From the NCBI GenBank assembly GCA_949077035.1, contig CARUPR010000005.1:69939-133938 (forward strand): a stretch of 64,000 nucleotides of DNA, read 5' to 3'. Source of the DNA: an uncultured Eubacteriales bacterium (lineage in GTDB: Bacteria; Bacillota; Clostridia; Christensenellales; UBA1242). Position numbers and translations under genes: made by a program. The notes below the pieces were generated by a model. That model made no database searches, was not told where the DNA came from, and saw nothing but the letters and a program-made list of their open reading frames with translations. This document shows positions 42,315-51,137 of this stretch, in pieces (the first letter of the stretch is position 1; each line of letters begins with the position of its first letter).

Positions 42315-44099
42315 ATGTCAGAAATGAAAATTAAATCAAGAGATGAAATTGAAGAGAGTGATAAATGGGATTTATCTCAACTTTGCAGGGATGATAGTGA
42401 TTTTTATAATAAGCTTAACCTTGCAAAAGATATGCTGCCACAGCTTAAAGCTTATGAAGGAAAACTTGATAATAAACAAAGCATATATGAATATTTGATG
42501 CTTGATAAAAAGCTTGAAGAGATTTTGGAGCCAATTAGGCAATATTCATTTTTAAAATTGACAGAAGACCTATCAAGTGAAAATTATAATGAAATGCATG
42601 AAAAACTTTCTCTTGTTTTAAATGAGATGAGCATTGATACCTCCTTTGCAACAAGCGAGTTATATCAGCTTTCTGACCAGATTTTGGATGAAATTATTGC
42701 TGATGAAAAGTTTAAAGATTATGATAAAAGCTTTAAAAGCATAAAGAAAAACAAAATTCATAAACTTTCAAAAGAAGAGGAAAAATTGCTTGCCGGAATG
42801 GATTTTTTGGGTGGTTTTTCTGATAATATGGAAAAGGCATCTGATGTCGATTTTGATTTTGGTGAAATTGAATCTTCAAGTGGTGAAAAATATAAATTGA
42901 CCACTTCTAAATATGGCAAATTTATGCGAGATAGTGACCGCAAACTTCGTCAAGAGGCTTTTTGCAAATTGAATGGAAAATATGGTCAACTTATCAATAT
43001 GCTTGCCAACAATTATATAAATGATGTGAAAGCAACCTGTTATTTTGCAAAAGTAAGAAAATTTAATAGTGCTATTGAAAGTGCTTTAGAAATGGAAGAG
43101 GTTGAAAGCAAGGTGTATTATAAATTGATTGAAAAGGTTTCAAGCAATTTGCCACTTTTATTTGATTATTTCAATCTTAAAAAGAAAGATATGAAGCTTG
43201 AAGATTTTTATATCTATGACACAATGGCTTCAATTGAAAAAGGGAAAAGCAAAACTTACACTTATGATGAGGCTTTCGAGCTTATCAAAAGGGCACTTGC
43301 TCCGCTGGGCGAAGAATATTTAAGTCTTCTTGACAGGGCAAAAAATGAAAGATGGATTGATGTTTATCCAAATTTAAACAAACGTTCTGGTGCTTTTGAA
43401 AGTTCTATTTATGGTTATCATCCTTATGTAATGACCAATTTTGAAGGTGATATAGATTCGGTTTTCACTCTTGCTCATGAACTTGGTCATGCTATGCATT
43501 CATATTTTTCAGATAAAAATCAGCCTTATGAAAAGGCATATTATACAATATTTTTGGCAGAGATTGCAAGCACGACAAATGAAATCTTGCTTATAAATTA
43601 TCTCATAGCAAATTCTAAAAATAGTGATGAGAAAAAAGCCCTTTACAACAAACTTTTTGATGAGGTAAAAGGGACAATATTCAGACAGACAATGTTTGCT
43701 GAGTTTGAAGAAAGGGTGCACTCAATGCATGAGCAGGGGGAAGGACTTACAAAAGATAAACTTTGCAATGAATATTATCAGTTAAACAAAAAATATTTTG
43801 GCGATGTTAGACTTGTAGACGAAGTGAAATATGAATGGGCAAGAATACCACATTTCTTCAATTCTTTTTATGTATATAAATATGCTACTGGTATGATTTG
43901 TGCCATCAATTTTGCAAATAAAATCCTATCAAAAGAAGAAAATGCACTTGAAAATTATTATAAATTTCTTTCAGCAGGTTGCAGTGATGACCCAATTACC
44001 ATTCTTAAAAACTCTGATTGTGATTTGACAAACGCAAAGACTTTTGACAGCAGTTTTGATTTTTTAAAAGATGTGTTTAAGTCTTGGCAAAAACTTTAA
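42315..44099 (+). CDS. pepF: Oligoendopeptidase F (M3 family metallopeptidase)
   Basis: The start at ATG 42315 follows GAAGAGGTG. The 594-residue protein has the zinc motif HELGH (residues 388-392) in FTLAHELGHAMHSYFS, with the third ligand in FLAEIASTTNE about 25 residues on, the standard M3 layout. RIPHFFNSFYVYKYATGM is another PepF signature. It is a cytoplasmic enzyme that cuts peptides of about 7-17 residues. No signal peptide is present. Its spacing from the next gene has a separate promoter. Confidence 0.95.
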   Translation: MSEMKIKSRDEIEESDKWDLSQLCRDDSDFYNKLNLAKDMLPQLKAYEGKLDNKQSIYEYLMLDKKLEEILEPIRQYSFLKLTEDLSSENYNEMHEKLSLVLNEMSIDTSFATSELYQLSDQILDEIIADEKFKDYDKSFKSIKKNKIHKLSKEEEKLLAGMDFLGGFSDNMEKASDVDFDFGEIESSSGEKYKLTTSKYGKFMRDSDRKLRQEAFCKLNGKYGQLINMLANNYINDVKATCYFAKVRKFNSAIESALEMEEVESKVYYKLIEKVSSNLPLLFDYFNLKKKDMKLEDFYIYDTMASIEKGKSKTYTYDEAFELIKRALAPLGEEYLSLLDRAKNERWIDVYPNLNKRSGAFESSIYGYHPYVMTNFEGDIDSVFTLAHELGHAMHSYFSDKNQPYEKAYYTIFLAEIASTTNEILLINYLIANSKNSDEKKALYNKLFDEVKGTIFRQTMFAEFEERVHSMHEQGEGLTKDKLCNEYYQLNKKYFGDVRLVDEVKYEWARIPHFFNSFYVYKYATGMICAINFANKILSKEENALENYYKFLSAGCSDDPITILKNSDCDLTNAKTFDSSFDFLKDVFKSWQKL

Positions 44100-44188
44100 A
44101 ACAATTTAAAATATTAAATTTAAAACTTTATTTAAAAATTTAAAAGTGATAAAAAATTTCATCTTTAAAAAGCCATTAAAAAAATATT

Positions 44189-44217
44189 TTGACTTTGGGA
44201 TAATATTATTGTATAAT
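44189..44217 (+). promoter_or_regulatory. Promoter of the lipoprotein gene, predicted leaderless transcript
   Basis: TTGACT (44189-44194) and TATAAT (44212-44217) are 17 bp apart. The ATG starts eight bases after the -10 box, the expected +1, and no ribosome site is present. Confidence 0.65.
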
Positions 44218-44225
44218 ATTAAAGT

Positions 44226-46544
44226 ATGAATAATTTAAAAGGCACACTTTTGGTTTTTGCATTAATGTTGACGATAACATTATCGTCAGCCTTTTTGTTT
44301 TCTTGTGGCAAAAATTATGATATAAAAGTTGCAACCACTGGCAGCGGTCAGGTTGTGGAAGAAAAAATAAATAAAGAAAAATATTATGTTGCAAATGCCG
44401 ATGATTGGCATATTTTCATTGGTTGGTATGATGGCAACAGAAGATATAGCGAAAATCCAAAATTAAAGATAGGCAAAAACACCCCTAAAAAATTGGAAGC
44501 AAGATTTGCAACTACTGCAAGGCTATCTTTTGATAGAATTTTAAATTCTTTCTATAATGCATATAAGGACGGCTTAAGTCAAGAAGGTGAATATTTTAAT
44601 TTAAAGGCAGATGCAAAATATACCTTCACAAATGGTGATGATTTGATAGAAAATGACCTAACATTCGGCGGCTATTTGAATTTTGAAGGAAAGGGCAATC
44701 AATTGTTTTTCAAAAGCAAAGAAAGTGATAACTTCAATATTATCTTTGATGAGCACAATGAAAACGGGATAGTTTATATTGACAATAATGGCCAAAAAAC
44801 AAGTTTTGACCAAATAGGAATGATATCAAATTTTCTTGAAAGTTTGCCAAAGCCATCCGATGAGAGTTGGTCAACAAAAAACATTTTAAACAGCCCAACT
44901 GCTTTTTATCAGTTTGAACAATATTTTGGCTATACAAATGCTATGGGAATTGTTGAAAGTGTGACAAATACCAATAATAATTCAAGCTTCGTGATAAATT
45001 TTAATAAACTTCTTTCAACTTTGAAAAATAATTATCCAAATTTTGAAGATGGGTCTTTTCTTCAAAAGCTTGCAAATGTTTTGATAGGAAATTATTTTGA
45101 TAAATCTTTTCCAAAAATTTCGATAAAGTCAGAAATAGAATATTTTAAAGATAACAATCAACAAATAAAAAATTTAAATATTGAATTTTTGTTAGAACAA
45201 GAATATTTGCTTAATTTTGAAAGCGGTAATTTAGTAATACCTAAGGGCAAAATAACTATTAGTTTTGATTGCATTGAATGTGGTTTTAGTTTATCACCAT
45301 ATCAGTTTGATGAAGATTTATCAACCTTTCCAAAGCCTAACCAAAAGCTCTTAAATTTGCATCTTGCAGGTGATTTATCTTTTATTTCAAATGAAGGCGA
45401 CACTGAAAATGTCAAAGATATCTATAGGGTTGAATTGGATGCCGATATAAACCCTTTTGCACTTTTGCCATTTAATAAAAATAAGTTAAATTATCAAGAT
45501 ATAATATGGGATAATTTAGGATTTTTAAACTTTCGAGTTGTATTAGTTTCTGCGACAAATGAGACTGATATAGCCGAGCAATACAAAAATCATAAGGGTG
45601 AAACAGACTATTTAAACCTTGTAATTGATACGCAAAAATATGGTGCAAATATGCTTTTCTATGCTTCACTATATGATGCTCGGACATTATTTTCAAATTC
45701 TTATTTCTTTAATAATTCATATAATTTGCCAGAACTTTTTAGTTTAAGCGAAAATGAAAGCAAAGATTTCAGCTTGAAAACAAAATATCAGAATGAAGAG
45801 TTTGGATACAAAATTTCAAGTTTAATCAAAACTTTGATTGATTTGTGTGTTAATTTTGATAAAAACGATTTAAATACATCAATTTATAATATTATTTTTA
45901 AGTATTTTGGCGAAAATGGTTTATTAAGCGAAAATCTTTCTCTTTCAGATGAAGGGATAGTTTTGAAAACTGAAAATATAAGAAATTTTATTAGAGAAAA
46001 GGAAAAAGATGCAGGTTTAACCTATCTTGGTTATCCTATCAAAACCGATAGAAAGATTTTTGGTGAAGATGATATTTGCAGATTGGTTTTAAATTTTGAT
46101 AGCTTTCAGTATGGCAGTGTGATAAAAGATGCTGATGGAAATTATATCGATATTTCAGGCAATAATATAGTTGGCGATTATAATAAAAAGCATCCAACAG
46201 TGATGAAGATAAAACAAATTTCTGCTTTAGATGATAAATTGATTGATTTAGATGCTTTATCAAATTTAAAGGGACAGGTGGTGGAAGCTGACCAAGTCAT
46301 TTTATCTGATAATCAGATTTCTCAAAACTATCTGTCTATTAATGGCAAATATGAAAAATTAAAGCTTAAAATCATCAATTATCAGGTGCAAGAAACAGAT
46401 GAAGATGCTGTGAAAATTAAATTTGTGTTAAGCATTGTTGCGCCAGATAAAAATGAACTTAATATCTCATTTAGTGAAATTTTGGCTATGATGGATATCC
46501 CATATGGGCTTTATGTTTATGAAACAGAATGTAAAATTGGATAA
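44226..46544 (+). CDS. Secreted lipoprotein of unknown function
   Basis: The 772-residue product starts with a signal peptide (residues 4-26) and a lipobox, SAFLFSC, with Cys27 as lipidation site. Residues 30-100 contain YDIKVATTGSGQV and HIFIGWYDGNRRYSENP, a strand set that resembles Listeria-Bacteroides/MucBP-like repeats. The remainder is beta-rich and low in Cys with many Asn and Lys, and I do not recognise it. It is probably an outer-surface lipoprotein. A 20-bp palindrome lies inside its signal-peptide codons. The next gene, on the same strand 58 bp later, encodes a large HELSH-containing protein. Confidence 0.75.
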   Translation: MNNLKGTLLVFALMLTITLSSAFLFSCGKNYDIKVATTGSGQVVEEKINKEKYYVANADDWHIFIGWYDGNRRYSENPKLKIGKNTPKKLEARFATTARLSFDRILNSFYNAYKDGLSQEGEYFNLKADAKYTFTNGDDLIENDLTFGGYLNFEGKGNQLFFKSKESDNFNIIFDEHNENGIVYIDNNGQKTSFDQIGMISNFLESLPKPSDESWSTKNILNSPTAFYQFEQYFGYTNAMGIVESVTNTNNNSSFVINFNKLLSTLKNNYPNFEDGSFLQKLANVLIGNYFDKSFPKISIKSEIEYFKDNNQQIKNLNIEFLLEQEYLLNFESGNLVIPKGKITISFDCIECGFSLSPYQFDEDLSTFPKPNQKLLNLHLAGDLSFISNEGDTENVKDIYRVELDADINPFALLPFNKNKLNYQDIIWDNLGFLNFRVVLVSATNETDIAEQYKNHKGETDYLNLVIDTQKYGANMLFYASLYDARTLFSNSYFFNNSYNLPELFSLSENESKDFSLKTKYQNEEFGYKISSLIKTLIDLCVNFDKNDLNTSIYNIIFKYFGENGLLSENLSLSDEGIVLKTENIRNFIREKEKDAGLTYLGYPIKTDRKIFGEDDICRLVLNFDSFQYGSVIKDADGNYIDISGNNIVGDYNKKHPTVMKIKQISALDDKLIDLDALSNLKGQVVEADQVILSDNQISQNYLSINGKYEKLKLKIINYQVQETDEDAVKIKFVLSIVAPDKNELNISFSEILAMMDIPYGLYVYETECKIG
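44269..44288. repeat. Perfect 9-bp-arm palindrome in the signal-peptide codons
   Basis: TGACGATAA-CA-TTATCGTCA, followed by GCC and five T. It could be an operator, or an early attenuator hairpin in the lipoprotein transcript. Confidence 0.6.
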
Positions 46545-46602
46545 ACAAATCTTTTTAAATTAATCTGAAATAAAATCAATTTAAAGTTTTTTGGAGGAAA
46601 AA

Positions 46603-48297
46603 ATGTTTAAAGATATCTATAGTATGAAAGATTTATATAATCCTCTTAATGGTAAAAAAGATGAAATAATAAATTATTTTACCAGTTTTTTTGGTGAAAA
46701 ATATAGAGAAAAAATCAAGAAGAAGATAGAAAAGATAGATATCTTATTTTGTAATGTAGGACAAAATCAACAGGATTTATATGATGATATTCATAAAGAA
46801 AATATACATCATTTGGTAGAAAATTGCTTAAAAGATTGGCAAGATAAGATAGGTGAATATTATGATACTTATTTCTGTTTAAGTGATAAATTGCTTGATA
46901 ATTTAAAATATTGGAAAGATGATTTAAATGTTGAAGGTCAGTATTGGATTGAGATTTATGATTTTATTGATAGAGTTTTTAAGATAAGGCCTGAAGAATT
47001 TGACTATCTTTTAAAAGATGATAAATTTACAGCAAAATTGAAAGAAAAACTTAATACCTTAAATGACATCTATCAAAATGATTATAAAAAGGATATAGAT
47101 TTTTATAATGACAAATTTTATCAAATGTCAGTTTTGCCTTGGAAGGATGAAATAGAAAGCATTGAAAAGGAATTTAAAGATAAATGGCTAAACATCTTTG
47201 AAGAGTCTGTTTATAATCGTCTTATGCTTAAAAAAAGTGAAGAAATTAAACCGGTCGCTGAAGAAATTAAATCGCTTTTTTATAATCAATATCAAAACAA
47301 CCAGCTTTTAACTGAAGTTTATACCTATGTTATAAAGAAAAAACTTGCAGATATTATTGATTATGATTTGGATTTTAAGGTCAAGTTTTTTAATATGGAT
47401 TTAAAATTTTATAATTATGATTTCAATCAAGATAAAAACATTGCAAACAATAAAATATACAATTTGAAAAATGGAGTTTCTTCCACTATAAAAGCTTTGC
47501 ATGATTTTGACCCAAGTTTAGATAATAGTGCATTTGTAATGCGAAGTTTAGTTTATGGCAGTGGAGGAATGATTTCTAGTTGTTGTAATAAAACTCAGGA
47601 TAAAATTTTTAATTTTATAAGGGTGGATAGTCCGCATGAATTGATGGATAGCGTTTTAATTCATGAACTTTCACATTTGGTTCAAATGAGCTATGGTGAA
47701 GATAAAGTGAGGAAAACTGGCATAAAAGCTGTCCCTATGGATGAAACTATAATAAATTATAATCCAGAAATGTTTTTAGTGGGTTTAAATGAAGTTGTTA
47801 ATGAATTTTTTACTCAATTAATAATGAACAATATCAAAAAAGATGATTTTTGTATTGTTGATAATAAATCAACTTTTGATAGCTTATATTTATTAATTTT
47901 TCCATTTCTCCAAGATTTTCTGTTAGAGAATTTGGAAGATATAAAAGAATGTTGTATGTCAGAAGATTATGATTTATTATATAAATATTATGGCAAACAA
48001 AATTTGATTAAACTTGAAGATTTGATTGCAAAAATTTTTGATGGCTTTTTTTATGATGAGTTTAAAGATGTTATCAAAACCTTTGAAAGTCATGCCGAGC
48101 AAGAGATAAAAGATAGAAAATGGATTGATTTAGCCTATGATAAAAGTATTGATTGGGATAAAATGGAAGGCATCAATAAAAATATCCACAAATATTTAGA
48201 GCTTATGAGAAATGTTGATAAAGTTTTAAAGGAAATGAAAAATTGCAAAAAGCAATATGATTTGCAGTTTGAAGAGCAAGATGAATACTGTTTATAA
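46603..48297 (+). CDS. Large protein with HExxH metalloprotease-like motif
   Basis: The start at ATG 46603 follows TTGGAGG. The 564-residue protein is helix-rich, has no signal peptide and contains SVLIHELSHLVQMSYG near residues 350-365, a zinc HExxH site of the gluzincin kind. VGLNEVVNEFFTQL lies about 50 residues on and offers a downstream glutamate (Glu in NEVVNE) as the third ligand. Apart from this I do not recognise it. It follows the lipoprotein gene and ends with a strong terminator. Substrate unknown. Confidence 0.7.
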   Translation: MFKDIYSMKDLYNPLNGKKDEIINYFTSFFGEKYREKIKKKIEKIDILFCNVGQNQQDLYDDIHKENIHHLVENCLKDWQDKIGEYYDTYFCLSDKLLDNLKYWKDDLNVEGQYWIEIYDFIDRVFKIRPEEFDYLLKDDKFTAKLKEKLNTLNDIYQNDYKKDIDFYNDKFYQMSVLPWKDEIESIEKEFKDKWLNIFEESVYNRLMLKKSEEIKPVAEEIKSLFYNQYQNNQLLTEVYTYVIKKKLADIIDYDLDFKVKFFNMDLKFYNYDFNQDKNIANNKIYNLKNGVSSTIKALHDFDPSLDNSAFVMRSLVYGSGGMISSCCNKTQDKIFNFIRVDSPHELMDSVLIHELSHLVQMSYGEDKVRKTGIKAVPMDETIINYNPEMFLVGLNEVVNEFFTQLIMNNIKKDDFCIVDNKSTFDSLYLLIFPFLQDFLLENLEDIKECCMSEDYDLLYKYYGKQNLIKLEDLIAKIFDGFFYDEFKDVIKTFESHAEQEIKDRKWIDLAYDKSIDWDKMEGINKNIHKYLELMRNVDKVLKEMKNCKKQYDLQFEEQDEYCL

Positions 48298-48323
48298 CAA
48301 AATATTTTTATAATCTCTTTGCA

Positions 48324-48355
48324 AAAAAAGCACTATTAATTTAGTGCTTTTTTCT
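48324..48355 (+). terminator. Rho-independent terminator
   Basis: AAAAAGCACTA and TAGTGCTTTTT arms around a short AT loop, with a T run. Confidence 0.85.
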
Positions 48356-48469
48356 AAGAGTAATATAGTGCTTTATGATTTTCTAATAGTTTTAATAAAA
48401 GCAAAATTTGTCTTTTGGTTTTAAAAGAAGAATGAAAGTCGGGAAATTGTGAGTAATAAGAATATTTTT

Positions 48470-49174
48470 TTATACTTCAATTATTTCACCTTGATAAGGA
48501 TATTTTATCTTAAAAGAGTCAAGCTCTTTTTGAGAAAAATAAGATAGATGTATTGGATAAATCTTGCAATTAGGATATTCTTTTATTAATGAAACAATTT
48601 CATTGACGCATAGGTGATTGTTTGTTTCTTTAATACCAGCACAATCTATAAATGCGACTTGAGATTTGTTTAAAATTTTTAATAGGTTGTTGCACATTGC
48701 AGTGTCGCCACTGAAACCAATTTTTTTGTCATCTTTTTGAAATATAAATCCATAAGCATCATAATTATGATGGTGCATCTTAAATATTTTGATTTTATAA
48801 TCAAATATGTTTACAATTTTATTATTTTCGCAATCTATAAAGGTCACTCTTTCTTTTAATGGCTCAATTATATGAGAAGCATCAATAATTCTTAAAACTT
48901 CGATAATCCTTTCGCGGCAACCTTTAGGGGCTATTATGGTGATGTTATTTTTTGTTTCGTGAAAAATATTGGTAAGCACAAGATGCAAGTCAATAAAATG
49001 GTCGCTGTGAAAATGACTGATAACTATGAGTTTGATTTTTTTGAGATTATAGTCATTTAAAAGGCTTTTAAATGAGCCCTCTGGAGTATCAAAAAGTATT
49101 TCATCATTGATAATATAACTTGAGGAAAGCTCTTTTGTCCAGGTGCACATATATCCTACTACGTCAATTTTCAT
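48470..49174 (-). CDS. MBL-fold metallo-hydrolase (RNase Z-like)
   Basis: The 234-residue protein has the metallo-beta-lactamase motif HFHSDH (His54, His56, Asp58, His59) in VISHFHSDHFIDLHLV, a later His in IKIFKMHHHNYDAYGF, the aspartate in KIGFSGDTAMC and the final His in KIYPIHLSYF. The layout fits the RNase Z/ElaC-like group of MBL proteins, but the exosite of true tRNase Z is not obvious, so it may be a general hydrolase. AGGAGAAAT precedes its ATG. It is monocistronic and convergent with the metalloprotein gene. Confidence 0.85.
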   Translation of the reverse strand: MKIDVVGYMCTWTKELSSSYIINDEILFDTPEGSFKSLLNDYNLKKIKLIVISHFHSDHFIDLHLVLTNIFHETKNNITIIAPKGCRERIIEVLRIIDASHIIEPLKERVTFIDCENNKIVNIFDYKIKIFKMHHHNYDAYGFIFQKDDKKIGFSGDTAMCNNLLKILNKSQVAFIDCAGIKETNNHLCVNEIVSLIKEYPNCKIYPIHLSYFSQKELDSFKIKYPYQGEIIEV

Positions 49175-49397
49175 TTATTTCTCCTTTGTCCTTTGGTTTT
49201 TTTATCTTTTTTATTCTGGTCTTTTTTCTTTTTCTATTTTTTATTATCTTTATTTTTTATTATATTATTTTTTCCTTATTTCTTTTCTGCCATTTTTTTG
49301 TTTTATAAATTTTTATTATTTATATTTTCTTTTTGCTTTTTATAGTCTTATTTCTTTTTTATTATTCTATTTTTATATTGTTATTTTGATTTCAGAA
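49175..49397. other. Pyrimidine-rich T tract, no gene
   Basis: The plus strand is almost all T with some C, A and G, giving an A-rich leader on the minus strand. It includes the ribosome site of the MBL gene and the downstream end of the next minus-strand gene. No clear terminator or RNA is visible. Apparent open frames here are low-complexity artefacts. Confidence 0.5.
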
Positions 49398-50081
49398 TTA
49401 TAATTTTTTGATAAAGTGTGGTTTTAATGGCTTTGATTGTTTTAGTAGTGGATAAATTTTTCTGAATCTGAATTTCACACTTAAAAACATATAAGCGGCG
49501 ATTCCAATGGTGGCAACTCCAATAATTGTCCCTGTAATCATATTGTAGATTATGCTTACATCTGATGAATAGTAAAGTGAAAGCAGGGCTATTTGTGTGA
49601 GAACAAGTGATGATAAAGCACTTGATAGATTGATGAATTTTAAACCAGCAAGTAATAAGTCATTGCTTTTTTTTGACCTAAATAATCCAATGCATGAAAA
49701 TAAAATTTCACAAAATGCAACAACAGCAATAGTTATTGAAACAATAAGGCCATATCTTGTATCTTTTGGATGAATAAAAAGTTCTACAAAATAGAAAAGA
49801 TAGGTTATACCTGCAAGAAAGATTGCAAATGCTATGCGGTTATAATATTTATGTTCATCATGAAGTTTTTTTGAATGTCGCCGTCCATCGAAATAGGCAG
49901 TTTTTGCAAGACCGATAAAAATGGTATAAAACCCACTTAAAGAAATAAAAACTGAGGAAATCATATAAGCGAATATCAATTTTAATGATGCCCACACAAT
50001 ATTAATTGTCATTGTAATTCTGTTGAGAAAACTTGTTTTGATTTTATATGGCACACTTTTATATCTTTTAATTAAATTCAA
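49398..50081 (-). CDS. Multi-pass membrane protein of unknown function
   Basis: The 227-residue product has about six hydrophobic segments (for example residues 26-60, 84-105, 110-130, 145-165, 172-190) with positively charged ends. RRHSKKLHDEHKYYNRIAFA in the middle is a conserved-looking cytoplasmic loop. I do not recognise a transporter or enzyme family. No signal for a partner; the promoter region is AT-rich. A TGAGGAAATC sequence just upstream serves as ribosome site. Confidence 0.65.
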   Translation of the reverse strand: MNLIKRYKSVPYKIKTSFLNRITMTINIVWASLKLIFAYMISSVFISLSGFYTIFIGLAKTAYFDGRRHSKKLHDEHKYYNRIAFAIFLAGITYLFYFVELFIHPKDTRYGLIVSITIAVVAFCEILFSCIGLFRSKKSNDLLLAGLKFINLSSALSSLVLTQIALLSLYYSSDVSIIYNMITGTIIGVATIGIAAYMFLSVKFRFRKIYPLLKQSKPLKPHFIKKL

Positions 50082-50288
50082 AATAAGATTTCCTCACTTT
50101 TTATAAACTTTGACATATATTATTGTATAACTCTTTTATTGTAATTTATTAAAAAATTTTTGTCAATAGAATAATAATTTTTGAAAGATTTTTGTCAATC
50201 TTCAACAAAAATCAATATTATTTTTAAATTAAGCTATTGAATTATTTTTTTATTATGATAAAATAGTAGCTTTAAAGGTGGATATATT

Positions 50289-50918
50289 ATGAAATTTTGC
50301 GAATTTATTAATCAAAAAACTGAAGAGTTGCTTTCCAATAATCAATTATATTTAGAGATTTGCAACAATATTATTGTTTATAGAGGTATGTATCAAAGAT
50401 ATACAAAGGCGGTTGAAGAGGTTTGTCAACAGCTGGGAATTTATTCTAATTCTGACAATGAAATAAAGTTTAGAGAGTTTATCAAAAAATGTGAGAAAGA
50501 AAAAGAATGTTTGATGTCTGAAAAAAAGAGTGTGTTTTTAAGAAATAAAATTTTAAAACAATTGTCAAAAATTGAAAGCATGATAAATCTTGCAAAAATA
50601 GGTTTGCATTATTCAGAATGGAAGAAAAAAGCGCTGAAAAGTTTGAATTGTGAAATTTTAGATATGCATAATTTTGAAAAAGAAGCCGTTCTGAAAGTTT
50701 TGACTGATAATTTTGAAGTTGATTTGGTGCAAGAAACTTATATGCTTTTGAAAGACCAAACTCAAGATAATATTTCTGAAAAAATGGTTGATGGTAAAAA
50801 ATATTCTATAATAGCCATAAAATATTTAAAGAATATGGTTTGTTTTGCAGAGAACTTAAATGAAGAAAATGGCATTGAAGATTTAGATATGACTGAAGAA
50901 GAAATTGAAATCAGTTGA
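50289..50918 (+). CDS. Helical protein of unknown function
   Basis: The product has 209 residues, is soluble, rich in Lys and Glu, and predicted all-helical (KFREFIKKCEKEKECLMSEK; ILKQLSKIESMINLAKIGLH). AAAGGTGG precedes the ATG and a TAAAAT -10 lies just upstream. The last 15 residues are acidic (EDLDMTEEEIEIS). There are no motifs I can name and no adjacent gene suggests a role. Confidence 0.6.
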   Translation: MKFCEFINQKTEELLSNNQLYLEICNNIIVYRGMYQRYTKAVEEVCQQLGIYSNSDNEIKFREFIKKCEKEKECLMSEKKSVFLRNKILKQLSKIESMINLAKIGLHYSEWKKKALKSLNCEILDMHNFEKEAVLKVLTDNFEVDLVQETYMLLKDQTQDNISEKMVDGKKYSIIAIKYLKNMVCFAENLNEENGIEDLDMTEEEIEIS

Positions 50919-51137
50919 AACATTTTGCGTAATTAATAAAAAAATAAATGAAAAAATGAAATTATTTAAAATTATAATAAATTAAAACAAGACTATTTGG
51001 GCTTGTTTTTTTGGACGCAAAATAAGCTTGAGCAATGAGAGTGCTACCATGTCAAAATAAATTGATATCTATAATTTTTGTTGTTTGCTATTGACTGAAA
51101 TTTAATTTATTGTTATAATAAATCTATAGAGGGAAAT

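Noticed and set aside
49120..49403. Hydrophobic open frames in the T-rich stretch
   Set aside because: They arise from T-rich low complexity, giving runs of Phe and Leu, and overlap the MBL gene's leader.
51000..51060. Possible riboswitch before the 451-residue unknown gene
   Set aside because: Only a short G/T-rich stretch is present and no recognised aptamer or terminator pair is visible.
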